From: Magnaporthiopsis rhizophila | Lineage: Eukaryota; Ascomycota; Sordariomycetes; Magnaporthales; Magnaporthaceae | Assembly: GCA_003049465.1 (NCBI GenBank) | Contig: PYSS01000059.1 | Coordinates: forward strand, 124,001-188,000 | Direction: 5' to 3' | DNA length: 64,000 bases | Part shown: positions 9,747 through 20,356 of the stretch, piece by piece | Numbering within the stretch: position 1 is the stretch's first letter | Layout: the number at the start of each line of letters is the position of its first letter | Notes under the pieces: generated by a model | Seen by the model: the letters and a program-made list of their open reading frames with translations, nothing else | What the model was told of the DNA's origin: nothing | Database searches by the model: none | Made by a program: the position numbers and the translations under genes

Positions 9747-11369
9747 GATGATGTTGTGGGTGCGTCCGGGTCGAGAACTAGGCTGCTGCTACTTTGACGA
9801 GTGTAGCCGGGGGCAGATATGGGGTAGTCTCGGGCAGGCTGGTTGTCCGTAGATGCTGGCTTGGTGCGGCGCTGGCTTGGGAGCGTCGTAGAGGGAGTCG
9901 TGTGGTCTTGGTCGCAGAGGTTATTCCTGACGATAGGAAGCAGAAGAGCAGAGCAAGAGAGTAGAGCAGGAGAGTAGAGCAAGAGATGGAGAGGTCGCGA
10001 TGGTAGATGTCGCGATGGCAGAGGCAGATGCTGGTCAGCGTAGTGATGATGGCTCAGCGAGTGGACGCCCGGGCCTGCAAAGCAAGTAGATACTGAAGGT
10101 AGAAGGAGATCAAAAGACGTAACAGAGACAGGCGGTGCGCGTCGTCGATGGAGATGGTGGGATGATGCGCAGCGGCTTGATCCTGGTGATACTGATGAAG
10201 ATGGAGATACAGGTAGCTCAGCCGTGGCTGGATGTTGTTGTAGGAGGAAAGAAAGGAGGAAGATCTGAGGAGAAAAGAAGCAGGGTGGGTTGTCTATATA
10301 TGGAGGGAGGCAAACAGGTCCCGCGGGCCAGGGTGGAGACCGTGTCGCCTCGCGTCTGTCGTTCGTGATGGGACGACAGGAGGCAGGTGGGTGCTGCCTG
10401 TTGCTGGGAGCCGACGCGTGGAAGACGTGGTAGCAAGGAGCCTTGGCGGGCTTTCACCACGTACAACAATAGATGGAGATGGCATGGTAGCAACGGGGTT
10501 CACGTGACGAAGTAAAAGACTACTGCCTCAGATCTGAACATCGTTGGGACTTCTCGCGAGGGTTTGGTGTCTTATTCCGGAGCCAGTTCCAAATCCTTTT
10601 GCCTTGTGACTTTCTTAACAAGTAGTAGACATATAGAGAGGGTCTTTGCACTATGAGCCCTCTCTGCGTGAGTACGTGAGAGAGGACCCGTAGGGCGCGC
10701 CGAAAAGAAGTGAACACGCACGTCTGGATCCCAGCAATGGGTCAACAAGGGATCTATCTAAATAGCAGAGTCCTTGTGCTCTCGTCTTCGCTGCATATAT
10801 CGAGCAAATGCAACCCTCATGTCTAGCCAGCCAATATCTAGATTGTAGTTAATTACTCCCAGCCGGCTCCTTAAAGTATGCCCTCATGTGACTAATGCAG
10901 TAACGACTGCGCTGCATTGTTGCTTCCGACAAAGACAAAACACTATCGGCCGACGTTTTCGGCAATCACTAGCGTTTGCCCCAAGCGTATGGCGTACCAA
11001 AAGTGCGCCATCGTTTCGGGCGAGGGTAGCGTGTTGTTCAGATACGAAGGATTGTTTTATGGAGCCGCTAAGACCAGAAGCTAGCACGTAGCGCGAGGCT
11101 ATCGCGGACCCATGGACTCCGAATGCCCAAGCGTAGGAGAGTTTTGATGGCCTAGGACACCTAGCATAATGGAGAATCCTGGGGATTTAATTACAGCAAA
11201 GTCGACTAGACCCTGGACGTCGATACGAGTAGGCATGGGCGGCAGACATACATCAAGGGCAATCTGCGGCCCTCTGCCTGCCACCTCTTTCTCTCTAGAA
11301 TGTTTTTTTTCTTTTTTTTTTTTTTTTTTTTTTTTGGCACGTACAAATGCCGCTCTCGACTAATTCATA
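9747..11369. other. Intergenic, no gene recognised
   Basis: About 1.6 kb. The left part is the likely leader and promoter of the minus-strand gene ending at 8601; a TATA-like TATATA lies at about 10296-10301. 10884-11091 is open on both strands but shows no family motifs. Positions 11301-11335 are a T-rich run only about 35 nt upstream of the GMC oxidoreductase start codon. Confidence 0.4.
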
Positions 11370-13283
11370 ATGCTCTTCCCCGCCGTTTTCCTCCCACTGC
11401 TGGCTGTGCTAGCAGCAGCCACACCGTTGCGGGATCCAGACGCGCACCTCCACCAGGAACAGAAGCGCCAGCTCGACGGGCTCGCCGGGGAGGAGGGCGT
11501 AGATGCCGTCTTCGACTACGTCATCGTGGGCGGCGGCACGGCGGGGCTGACGCTGGCGAACCGGCTGAGCGCCAACGGCAGCCTCACCGTGGCCGTCGTC
11601 GAGGGAGGCACCTTTTACCAGACGGCCAACGCGCTTCTCGGCCAGACGCCCGCGGGCGACGTCATGTTCGTCGCGTCCAACCCAAACGACACCAAGCGGC
11701 CCGTGGACTGGAACATGGTGACGGAGCCGCAGGAGGGCCTCGGAGGGCGCCGGCTGTTTTACGCGCGCGGCAAGTGTCTGGGCGGCAGTTCGGCGCGAAA
11801 CTTTATGATCTACCAGCGCGGTACCAAGCAGTCGTATCAGAAATGGGCCGACGCCGTGGGCGACCAGAGCTACAGCTGGGAAAGGCTGCTCCCTTACTTT
11901 CAGCGCAGCGTCCAGTTCCATCCTCCCGGCTGGTCGAGGGCCTCCAACGCCACGGCCGGCTTCAACGGGTCCGCCTTCTCGCCCACCGGCGGCCCCCTGC
12001 GCGTGTCGTACCCAAACTACGCCCAGCCCTTCAGCACCTGGCTCGGCCCGGCGATGGACGAGATCGGCATCCCGCCGACGCGCGACTTCAACAGCGGCCA
12101 GCTGTTCGGCGCCCAGTACTGCGCCTCCACCATCGAGCCGATGCGCGCGCAACGCGACTCGAGCCAGACGTCGTTCCTGACCGCCGCGGCCGGGCGCAAC
12201 AACCTCAAAGTGTACCAGCGCACGCTGGCGCGCAAGGTGCTCTTCGACAGCAGCAACAAAGCCACGGGCGTCGTCGTGTCGCCCGAGCCGCTGGGAAAAG
12301 TCGGCGTGCTGTTCAGCTACAAGCTCAGCGCGCGGCGCGAGGTCGTCCTCTCGGCGGGCGCGTTCCAGAGCCCGCAGCTGCTGATGCTGTCCGGGGTAGG
12401 GCCGCGCGCGCAGCTGCAAAAGTTCGAAATCCCCGTCGTGGCCGACCGCCCGGGCGTCGGCCAGGGGATGGAGGACCACGTCATGTTCGGCCCGTCGCGG
12501 CGCGTGCGCGTGCAGACGCTGACCAAGCTGGCCACCGACCTCCTCTACACGGCCGCCCAGCTCATGGGCCCCTACACGCTGCTGGCTCTCGGCCCGCTGA
12601 CCAACCCGGTCGCCGACTTCCTGGGCTGGGAGAAGGCGCCGCGCGATCTGTTGACCCCGGCCGCCGCTGCCGCCCTCGACGCCGCCTTCCCCGCCGACTG
12701 GCCCGAGATCGAGTACCTCAGCGCGGCGGGCCATGTCGGCACCTTCCAGCAGGACCTGTTCACCAGCCAGCCGCGCGACGGCGCCCAGTACGCGTCCATC
12801 CTCGCGGGCTTGGTGGCGCCCTTATCCCGCGGCACCGTCACCCTCCGGTCGCGCGACCCGACCGACCTGCCCGCCGTCGACCCGCGCTACCTGACGCACC
12901 CGGCCGACGTCAGCGTCGCGCTCGCTGCCTACCGCCGCGTGCGCGCCGCCTTTGCCACCGTCGCCATGCGGCCCGTCCTGGCCGACGACGTCGAGTCGTA
13001 CCCCGGGCTGGGCGTCAAGACCGACGAGCAGCTGCTCGCCGCCATCCGCGACTCCGCCATGACGCTGTGGCACGCATCCTGCACCTGCCGCATGGGCCGC
13101 GTCGACGACCCCAACGCAGTGGTCGATTCCGCCGCGCGCGTCATCGGCGTCAAGGGGCTGAGGGTCGTCGACGCGAGCAGCTTTGCCCTGCTGCCGCCGG
13201 GACACCCGCAGAGCACCATCTACGCGCTGGCGGAGAAGATTGCCGACCACATTCTCACCGATGGGACTGGGACTGGTCGCTGA
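11370..13283 (+). CDS. Secreted GMC-family FAD oxidoreductase
   Basis: Single exon, 637 residues, ATG at 11370. The N-terminus is a signal peptide (MLFPAVFLPLLAVLAAATP). The FAD dinucleotide motif VIVGGGTAGLTLANRL is followed by the GMC signature region CLGGSSARNFMIYQRG and by the second signature GAFQSPQLLMLSGVG. The C-terminal GMC domain has the catalytic-histidine segment LWHASCTCRMG and the second active-site His in PPGHPQSTIYALAEK. Length and motifs fit extracellular glucose-methanol-choline oxidases and dehydrogenases (aryl-alcohol oxidase, glucose oxidase, versicolorin-B-synthase-like enzymes). The substrate cannot be told from sequence. The gene is convergent with the small secreted protein ending at 13438; stop codons are about 155 bp apart. 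Confidence 0.92.
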   Translation: MLFPAVFLPLLAVLAAATPLRDPDAHLHQEQKRQLDGLAGEEGVDAVFDYVIVGGGTAGLTLANRLSANGSLTVAVVEGGTFYQTANALLGQTPAGDVMFVASNPNDTKRPVDWNMVTEPQEGLGGRRLFYARGKCLGGSSARNFMIYQRGTKQSYQKWADAVGDQSYSWERLLPYFQRSVQFHPPGWSRASNATAGFNGSAFSPTGGPLRVSYPNYAQPFSTWLGPAMDEIGIPPTRDFNSGQLFGAQYCASTIEPMRAQRDSSQTSFLTAAAGRNNLKVYQRTLARKVLFDSSNKATGVVVSPEPLGKVGVLFSYKLSARREVVLSAGAFQSPQLLMLSGVGPRAQLQKFEIPVVADRPGVGQGMEDHVMFGPSRRVRVQTLTKLATDLLYTAAQLMGPYTLLALGPLTNPVADFLGWEKAPRDLLTPAAAAALDAAFPADWPEIEYLSAAGHVGTFQQDLFTSQPRDGAQYASILAGLVAPLSRGTVTLRSRDPTDLPAVDPRYLTHPADVSVALAAYRRVRAAFATVAMRPVLADDVESYPGLGVKTDEQLLAAIRDSAMTLWHASCTCRMGRVDDPNAVVDSAARVIGVKGLRVVDASSFALLPPGHPQSTIYALAEKIADHILTDGTGTGR

Positions 13284-13437
13284 GGCAAAGAAGAAACGAA
13301 ACGAACGCTTTCTACTTCCATGGGCAAGGAATGTCTATAATCGTCATCGCTCGCTAATGCAAGAACAAGGTGATCTACAAATCGGTTTTTTTGTACCTAT
13401 CTTTTTTGTTCCGGGCCACGAATCCTGGGGCTGGCGC

Positions 13438-14316
13438 TTAAGCCTCCCAGCGCTTGCCCTTGCTGTCCTTGGCGGGCACCGCCGCCTCACCCTTGGCCGG
13501 CGCCGCCGCCTTGTCCTTGGCTGGTGCCGCCGCCGCTGCCGCCGGCTTGCCCTTGCCCTTGCCCTTGAGGCTCTCACAGGGGACGCCGTTGGGGACATAG
13601 GGCGGCTCCACAAATACGTCGTTGTACGACGTCACCTGGTGCATGGGCTTGGGCGTCAGGTTGGGGGCTGCCTCGACGCGCTTGTCGGTCTTGAGGATTG
13701 TGTAGCGGGTTTTGTAGCTGCAAAGAAAAAGGTCAGCAAGGAGAGTTTTTAATGTTTAATACGAAACCAGGCCCCCGTCACGTACATGTTCTGCGAGCAG
13801 TTGCCCTTTAGGTAGTTGTGCTCGATGCGCCCGTGGACCTCGTACACGGTCTCGGTGGCGCTGTTGCTGAAGATGAAGGCCCTGTTGGGGAAGTGCTGGT
13901 AGGGGAATCCATGTCAGTATGCATATTCACCCGTAAATCGGCAGGGCCGTGCTCACCGTCAGGGTCTTGCTTCCGTCAGGGGGAAGGAAACCCTGCTTGC
14001 ACTTGAGGATCTTGGCCGGTCCAACGCAGTCGAGAGTGAGCGTCGTCTGGTGGCCGTCGGCGGTGAAGAAGTCGGTAAAAGACGTCGTCGCCGTCGCGTT
14101 GTCTGCTTGGCCCACCAGTCTAGAAAGCCAAGAAATGCTGTCAGTCAGTTTGTTTGATCCTTGATTGTCCAACGGGGCGGGGCGCATCTTCACCACGCAC
14201 GCTTCGTAGAAAGTCTTGAACTCTGGCTGGACGCCCTTCTCGGGGCTGTAGTTCTCCATGTTCAGCGCGGCTGCCATGCTGGTCGCAAGGACGAAAAAGG
14301 CGTATCCGGTCTTCAT
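13438..14316 (-). CDS. Small secreted cysteine protein with Lys/Ala-rich tail
   Basis: Four exons on the minus strand: 14201-14316, 13957-14119, 13786-13895 and 13438-13717. Introns of 81, 61 and 68 nt have donors GTGCGT, GTGAGC and GTACGT and keep the frame; product 222 residues. A signal peptide (MKTGYAFFVLATSMAAALN) precedes a compact domain. The mature chain has only a few cysteines (LDCVG, LKCKQG, GNCSQN, GVPCES), consistent with two disulfides, and NATATT and NCS sequons. The last about 45 residues are a low-complexity GKGKGKP(A)n/PAKDKAAAPAKG tail. No enzyme motif is visible. Size, secretion and intron density resemble effector-like or cell-surface proteins, but the function is unknown. 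Confidence 0.75.
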
Positions 14317-14483
14317 CTTGAACGAGGGGTGGGAGTTTTGGCGGACGATGGACGAAACGAAAGCAGTTCACTAGTCGAAACAAAAGAGTGTGAAGTGAAT
14401 GAACCTTGTAGCAAAAGAGAGTATAGCTCAAAAGGCTGGAGAGAAGAGCAGATTGAAGATGTCCAGCGGCCGGTCTCGGCAGA

Positions 14484-14491
14484 CTTATATA
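14484..14491 (-). promoter_or_regulatory. TATA-like box of the small secreted protein gene
   Basis: TATATAAG on the minus strand, about 170 bp upstream of the ATG at 14316. Position and sequence fit a core promoter; transcript evidence is absent. Confidence 0.4.
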
Positions 14492-17113
14492 CCACGCCAA
14501 GCATCGCGACATGTCCACCTTTTCTTCTGAACGGCTATTTTTAGATGCCAGCCGCACTTGCTCTTGCGCCTCGTGCGGTTTGGCCGCCGCCCCGGTCCAT
14601 GTACGGAACATGCCCTGAACCGGAACAAGGGTCGGGTGGGGGTTTCCAGGCAGTGACTTCGGCGGGCATGCCTAAAACGCGCGTCACTCACCTGCACTGG
14701 CCATCTGCCTGGGCCGGTTTTTGAGCCCGCGAAGACATTGAACCGACGTCACTGACAAACTATACAACGGCTTCTCCGCCAGCCTCCTGGTTTGGGCTGC
14801 GGCACTAGACGTGAAACGGCAGGTTTTTGCCTCCGACTCGGGGGAAAAGGGGCATTATAACTTTGTTACGGTCGGCCTACCGCTTTTCCTCGTTTGCTCT
14901 TTCACCAAAATTCGGTGAGTACGGTGATTGGATTGGCAGGATAAAGCGCACGAGGTGGCAGGCAAGCGGAAAACCCCCTCGTTTTGTTTCAATGCCGTCT
15001 CCAGCATTGAACCCTGTCAACTTGAGCAGCCGCCCGTCCTTCTCGCAAAACTTAATTTCACTTTCTACCCTGCACGCCGCAGACCTTCCCGACCGCCTCC
15101 GCGGCCTTGCCGGGGCTCTCATTCCGCCAGCAAGCAATGCCGAGTCCCGTCTCGGCCCTCAGTCGACGCCATCTGTCTGCTTTAATCTGCGCCACCGACC
15201 AGAGCAGCTTCGTCGCCTTTTCGTGGTTGCCACTTCTCGATGGGCGAACCCACGCCTGCGATCTATCCGGAGTCGCAGGGCAGCAGTATCCGGACACGCC
15301 AGCAGAGCTCGGCAATGCCAGGAATACCTCAAAGGAAACCTGGCACCAAATTTGCTTTGCTGCGCGTGCCATGGCATCGCGGTGAGACCCACAGATCAGT
15401 TGACTTATAGAAGAAGCAGAAGAGGGCTTTGCCCGAGGGCGACCGAGATGGGTCTGGATCTGGGCCTGGGGCCGACGACTTGCCAATGCTGCCGATATGG
15501 ACATAATATCAGATCCCGTGACCGCCAGCGCACTGCCGCTTCCAGTGCTGTTGCGGATGTTGGATGTGCTGGTCGTGGCATTGTGGCTGTTCATCGCGGC
15601 ACGGCACCCGGGCTGCGCGCCGGCTCGCCGGATTTCGCCTTTTCGCTTTTCGGCTTCCGGCTACTTCGCACCGTCGGCTTCTCGGCCGCCACTACGAATG
15701 GCTGCCACTTTTATTATTGCAGCAGCCGGCGTAATCACAGATGCCCCTGATGATAGCCCAGGGGAGGTCTTCGACCGGACGCTCCCTTTGCCGGTTCTAT
15801 TTCGGGGCGCACCCGCGCGACTCGCAGCCGGGGTTAGCACAGGATAAACCTGAGGCTGGCTCACAGTAGGGCCGTGGAACTCGGCAGATCACCGCATCAC
15901 CGACGTTCAGAGCCAGATTGATATGGGTATACCTGGGCTGCGGGCACCCGGCGCAGCCCGCCGCGACCTCCATACCCGGGGCTGGGAGCGCTAAAAGGAA
16001 GGCAGGGTGGTTTCCGATACGGCCGGAGTGGTGTGTGTGTGTGTGTGCTATAAAGTCTCTGTTTTCCCGCCATATCGCTCCTCATTAAAGCTCTCGTCGC
16101 AAAGCAGCCGCAGACGGAAGCTGGTGCATGACGATAAAGAGAACAAAGGGCACAGGTTTAACGAAAAGGCGTGGTAAAGGCAATAGGAGACGCAAGAGAC
16201 CCGAGGGCTGGGCTGCGGACGTGAGAAAAATGCACAAAAAAATTAAAAATAAAATAAAACACCAAAAGCTCACTGTCCAGCCTCGGGGTGGACAGCTACG
16301 AAACCTTTAGTTTCCTTCGCGACGGGGGTCGAACCCGACATAAACCCCCATACGGGGGCTCGAACCGTCAACCCAAGCGGCTAACGTAACGGAGTACAGG
16401 TAGGGTCCCGGTGTCGACTCGACCCATCCTCATAACCGCTACACCAACTTGGCGTCCGTATTCGATACCTGCAGCAGGCAGGACCAAAGGCTATGAGCCC
16501 TCCAACTGTCTGGCAGAGACGGAAGGAGCGACCCTTTGACCGGGATCGGTCGCAGCCGAGCCAACCAGCACCAGGCTTCTCCTAAGGTCGAGCCTTTGGC
16601 AACATGGAGACCACTGCAGGCAGCAGGATCTTTGTGTTTGCCGTGTCGCGAGGATTGCTGTTCGCTGCAAACATATAGCCATCCCGAGTGAGTCTTTTAA
16701 ATTCTGACGACGCACTCGCCGGGGACCGGCTGGCTGAGGGTTAATAAATCTGGTGTCCTCCCTCATCTTGGTTCTGGTGGTGGAGCGAACAAAACTGAGG
16801 GTCAGCTGTCGGCCCTGCCAGGCATCGAGTCAGGCGCCTTGGGCCAGGCAACAGGCGGGCCTCAGCTGGGGCTGATGCACGTGATGGCGCGTTCATGACC
16901 CTCAACGCGTGCTGCCTCAATTGAGCCATCACCAATCCGACCATCTTCTTGTTCGCAGCGCGGCGCAGCTGACCACCCATTGCGTACAGGGCCAATGGAT
17001 TCATTGTTGCCTGCTACGCTCTTCCTGCTGCTTACCCCTTCTTTTTGATAGATATAGCCGCGGCCACGCCTTTGAATTCTCGCGACCATGCCGGCGTCGA
17101 TGCATCCATCATC
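14492..17113. other. Long non-coding stretch upstream of the ligase gene
   Basis: About 2.6 kb between divergent genes. Open frames exist (for example 15497-15847 plus with ATG and one hydrophobic segment, and 15058-15594 minus with ATG), but they overlap on opposite strands and show no family motif, so neither is called. A (GT)n run lies at about 16031-16046. A tRNA-like repeat at 16318-16460 is listed separately. Confidence 0.4.
16318..16460 (-). repeat. tRNA-like repeat, copy A
   Basis: On the minus strand a tRNA-like 5' half (GACGCCAAGTTGGTGTAGCG, A-box-like TGGTGTAGCGGTTA) is followed by GAGGATGGGTCGAGTCGACA and then two B-box-like elements, GGTTCGAGCC (16358-16367) and GGGTTCGACC (16326-16335). 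The ends do not form a normal acceptor stem, so it is not a canonical tRNA. Sixty bases (16372-16431) match the segment 23297-23355 at roughly 85% identity by eye. A decayed tRNA or a SINE-like element fits best. Confidence 0.45.
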
Positions 17114-20100
17114 ATGGGATTTCCTTTTATCTACATATGTGATCTCCTCCAACTGCTCGAGGACAATGCGCCGTCTCGCGCCAAGTCCGATGCCAGCATC
17201 ATTAGGCAATGGTTTGTCTGCCACCGAAACGACCTAAACCGGAACGACGTCGACCTTTGCGCCGTCGCGTCCACTCTGCTCCCCGCCCGTCGACCCGACC
17301 GTGTCTATGGCATCCAAGCAAGATCCCTCTGCAACATCGTCGCCCGTGCCCTGTGCCTCGGCCGCTCGCGTATCGAACAGCTGAAGCAATACGAGAAACC
17401 TGGCAGTGGCCGCGACCTGGCCGAGTCCGTGGAAGCCATCCTGACCGAGACTCCCAACGCCCTAGATCCTCAAAGGCCCGTCCACGTCGGGGAGATCGAC
17501 GCCATCCTCCATGCCATCGCCTCCAGGTGCCGCTTTAGCTCACCTGCCGTTAGGGCCTCGTCGAGGGGCTCACCCAGAGCACGCGATATCCAGGCGCCGC
17601 TCCTCTCTCTCTACAGCCGCCTGGATCCCATGCCTGCCAAGTGGCTCACCCGCCTGATCTTGAAGGATTTCTCCCCTGTCGAGCTGGACTACACCATTGT
17701 CTTCAGGTTTCTCGACCCCATTCTCCCTGTTCTTCTTAAGATCTACGACGACCTACCGACTGCGATTGACCGCCTCCGACATGCTAGAGAGGCCGGTCGC
17801 ATGGCAACTCCTGCGCTAACCGCCGCAGAACTGGCGCGGCAGTTCAAGCCCATGCTCGGAGTCAAGGTCGGCCGCCAGCCCTGGCTCAAGGGCCGCAGCA
17901 TCAAGCACTGCTTGCAGATGGGCCATGGGCGCATGAGCGTTGAGAAGAAGATGGACGGCGAGTACTGCCAGGTCCACATCGACCTTTCCAAGGGTGCCAA
18001 CTGCGTCCAGATCTTTTCCAAAAGCGGCAAAGATAGCACCCAAGACAGAGTGAACCTGCACCCTGCCATCTCCTCCTCCTTGGCCCTCGGTAAGGAAGGC
18101 TGCCGGCTGCAGAAGGGATGCATTCTTGAAGGCGAGCTGGTGGTGTACAGCCAAAAGGATGGCAAGATATTGCCCTTTGAGAAGATCCGCAAGCACGTCT
18201 CGCGCTCTGGCTCATTCTTCCACAGGTCTGCCTTGGACTCGCAGGCACACCCTTGGGAGAAGCTGATGATCGTCTACTATGATGTCCTCATGATCGACGA
18301 CGAGTCGCTTCTTGGCGTGTGCCATTCTGAGCGCTTCCGCCGCCTGAGCGAGCTAGTTATCACCACTCCCGGAGTGGCCGAGCTAGTTAAGCGGGAGATT
18401 ATCGACTTCGATTGGCACCTTGGCGCATTTGCCTTGAGACAGGCATTCGCTCGCTGCATCACTGCGCGGGAGGAAGGACTGGTGCTGAAGCCAGACGATC
18501 CATACTTCGACTTTGGCGGGATCCGGCGGCCATATAGCTGCTCCGCCATCAAGTTCAAGAAGGAGTATGTTGGCGGCTTTGGGGATGTCGGCGATTTTGC
18601 CGTCGTTGGCGCGCGCTACGATCCGGTGGCAGCCAAGGCATACCATATGCCCGAGCTGAAGTGGACGCACTTTTACATTGGCTGTCTCGCCAACAAGAAA
18701 GATGTGCTACGCTCCAAGGCCAAGCCGAGGTTTATGGTGACCAACGTGGTTGAGTTGAACTCGCCGCAGCTCGAGCACTTCCGGCTTTACGCCAACCCCG
18801 AGAGCCTCCAGCCGGACAAGAACAATGCTACAACTCTCCACTTCGAGCCGGGAATTGACATGGGCAAGCGGCCCTCTGTCATCTTCCCCAATCCCCCAGT
18901 CTTTGATATCCGCTGCTTCTCATTCACACGCGAGGGCAATGTCTCGTATGACACCCTGCGCTTCCCCATGGTGACCAAAATCCATTGCGACCGGGCGTGG
19001 AGGGACGTCGTCGAGTTTGAGGAGCTCCAGCGCCTTATTCACGAAGAGAACGAGGCGGCAGCTCCCGACGACAGCCAGGAGCTTATCGACTGGATCACCA
19101 AGCTGGAGGCGGCGGACCCGGGAGGCGTCGCCGTGGATGCGGCAAGCCAGCTGACTGGCTGCTCCAGGCAGACCACGTCGCAAGAGAGTCTTTCATCGGC
19201 AGGGGTAGGGGGCATAAGGGCCGTCCTAGCCGCTCCGGCGCGGCCCAGCAACACTCAGCCGCCGCCCCGCCGTCAAGTGGACACGGCGAGCAACAAAACA
19301 GACGCTCGGTCCACAGCCAAGTCTCCGATTGCCGCTCCAATCGTCGACCTGACGCTGTCGCCTTGCCGAAACCCGCGGAAACGTCCCAGCCAGGATGGCC
19401 ACGGTCCCCACACGGCGGCCATCTCCCCTCCAGGGCCAAAACTCCGTCGACGCTCGCGATCCGTGGACAAGAGCGGCGGGGCTATGTCCTCGACGACGAT
19501 GCCGCCGCCCCCTTCACCCTCGATGTCGCGCCGGGAACCGCTTGAGGACATGACGACCGCGTCGTCGGGCAGGTCCAATTCGCAGCCTGTCGGACGAGAC
19601 CCAGCCGGTAAGGGGTCACTGGGTCAGCAGGGAGAGCTGAGTCAACACCCACGGCCGCCCGAGTCGTCTTCTGGGGCAGCTGAATGTCAAACTGCTAGCA
19701 GGGTACCCACCGTTACGTCTGCCACTGAGCACGCGTCCCTCAGCGGAACAACACGCCCCCTACCCTTGGGTGAGGGTCCTCCAGCAGCAGAGAATGTTGG
19801 GAGTTGCAAACACCACGGCAAAGACTGCACACTCAGCGAATACGTCTTCCTTTTGGCGCCGTGCATTGCGCGAACTCCCTATATAACGGAGGATCTGCTA
19901 CAGGGTCACGGTGTCTACTCGTTCGAGACGGACGTTGACATATGGAATCGGCAATATCTTTCACGGCAAGCTGCAGCAGCAGCAGGAATTTGCCATGGCG
20001 ACCCAAACACTAGACGGCGGCCATCGGCAGCAGCATCATCAGAGGAGAGGACGACCAAACGCCACAGGGAAAATCGGCCCCGGCTGATGGTGCTGGTCGA

Positions 20101-20356
20101 GTCGCGCCGCAAGGAGGCGACGGCGTCGTTCCTGGCCCGGATCAAGGCCCTGAGGCAGGAGAGCGAGGCTAGCACGGGTGCGGACGGCGGGCGGCGCGAG
20201 TACGCAGGAGTGTTCGACTGGCAGATCCTGGAGGACGTGGCCGAGCAGGAGGCAAGGACGACGAGCGCGGAGCGCAGGGGGCAGAGGGTCGGACCCAAGG
20301 TTGATAGGAACAACTACCGGGACCTTTGGAGGAGGCGGCATTTGGGTCGTGTTTAA
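17114..20356 (+). CDS. ATP-dependent DNA ligase, ligase IV-like
   Basis: Single exon, 1080 residues, from the first in-frame ATG at 17114 (MGFPFIYICDLLQLLEDNAP, like ligase IV N-termini). Seen: nucleotidyltransferase motif I EKKMDGEY with the AMP-accepting lysine at about K279, motif IV EGLVLK, and motif V SAIKFKKEY, in the order expected for a catalytic core with an N-terminal DNA-binding domain and an OB fold. From about residue 670 the chain is disordered and Ser/Pro-rich. A short ordered C-terminal part (YVFLLAPCIARTPYITEDLL) could be a single degenerate BRCT-like unit. The tandem BRCT region that canonical ligase IV uses to bind XRCC4/Lif1 is not evident, so this may be a fungal paralogue and not the main end-joining ligase. 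Role inferred: DNA end sealing in the nucleus. Confidence 0.85.
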   Translation: MGFPFIYICDLLQLLEDNAPSRAKSDASIIRQWFVCHRNDLNRNDVDLCAVASTLLPARRPDRVYGIQARSLCNIVARALCLGRSRIEQLKQYEKPGSGRDLAESVEAILTETPNALDPQRPVHVGEIDAILHAIASRCRFSSPAVRASSRGSPRARDIQAPLLSLYSRLDPMPAKWLTRLILKDFSPVELDYTIVFRFLDPILPVLLKIYDDLPTAIDRLRHAREAGRMATPALTAAELARQFKPMLGVKVGRQPWLKGRSIKHCLQMGHGRMSVEKKMDGEYCQVHIDLSKGANCVQIFSKSGKDSTQDRVNLHPAISSSLALGKEGCRLQKGCILEGELVVYSQKDGKILPFEKIRKHVSRSGSFFHRSALDSQAHPWEKLMIVYYDVLMIDDESLLGVCHSERFRRLSELVITTPGVAELVKREIIDFDWHLGAFALRQAFARCITAREEGLVLKPDDPYFDFGGIRRPYSCSAIKFKKEYVGGFGDVGDFAVVGARYDPVAAKAYHMPELKWTHFYIGCLANKKDVLRSKAKPRFMVTNVVELNSPQLEHFRLYANPESLQPDKNNATTLHFEPGIDMGKRPSVIFPNPPVFDIRCFSFTREGNVSYDTLRFPMVTKIHCDRAWRDVVEFEELQRLIHEENEAAAPDDSQELIDWITKLEAADPGGVAVDAASQLTGCSRQTTSQESLSSAGVGGIRAVLAAPARPSNTQPPPRRQVDTASNKTDARSTAKSPIAAPIVDLTLSPCRNPRKRPSQDGHGPHTAAISPPGPKLRRRSRSVDKSGGAMSSTTMPPPPSPSMSRREPLEDMTTASSGRSNSQPVGRDPAGKGSLGQQGELSQHPRPPESSSGAAECQTASRVPTVTSATEHASLSGTTRPLPLGEGPPAAENVGSCKHHGKDCTLSEYVFLLAPCIARTPYITEDLLQGHGVYSFETDVDIWNRQYLSRQAAAAAGICHGDPNTRRRPSAAASSEERTTKRHRENRPRLMVLVESRRKEATASFLARIKALRQESEASTGADGGRREYAGVFDWQILEDVAEQEARTTSAERRGQRVGPKVDRNNYRDLWRRRHLGRV

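Noticed and set aside
11409..12734. 441-codon minus-strand frame
   Set aside because: Antisense shadow of the GMC oxidoreductase caused by G+C-rich codon use; no domain.
11300..13357. 685-codon plus frame overlapping the GMC gene
   Set aside because: Alternative frame of the same gene, Arg-rich, no motifs; the signal peptide and FAD motifs lie in the other frame.
14827..15750. 307-codon plus frame
   Set aside because: Begins at TTG, overlaps a minus-strand frame of equal quality and has no family features.
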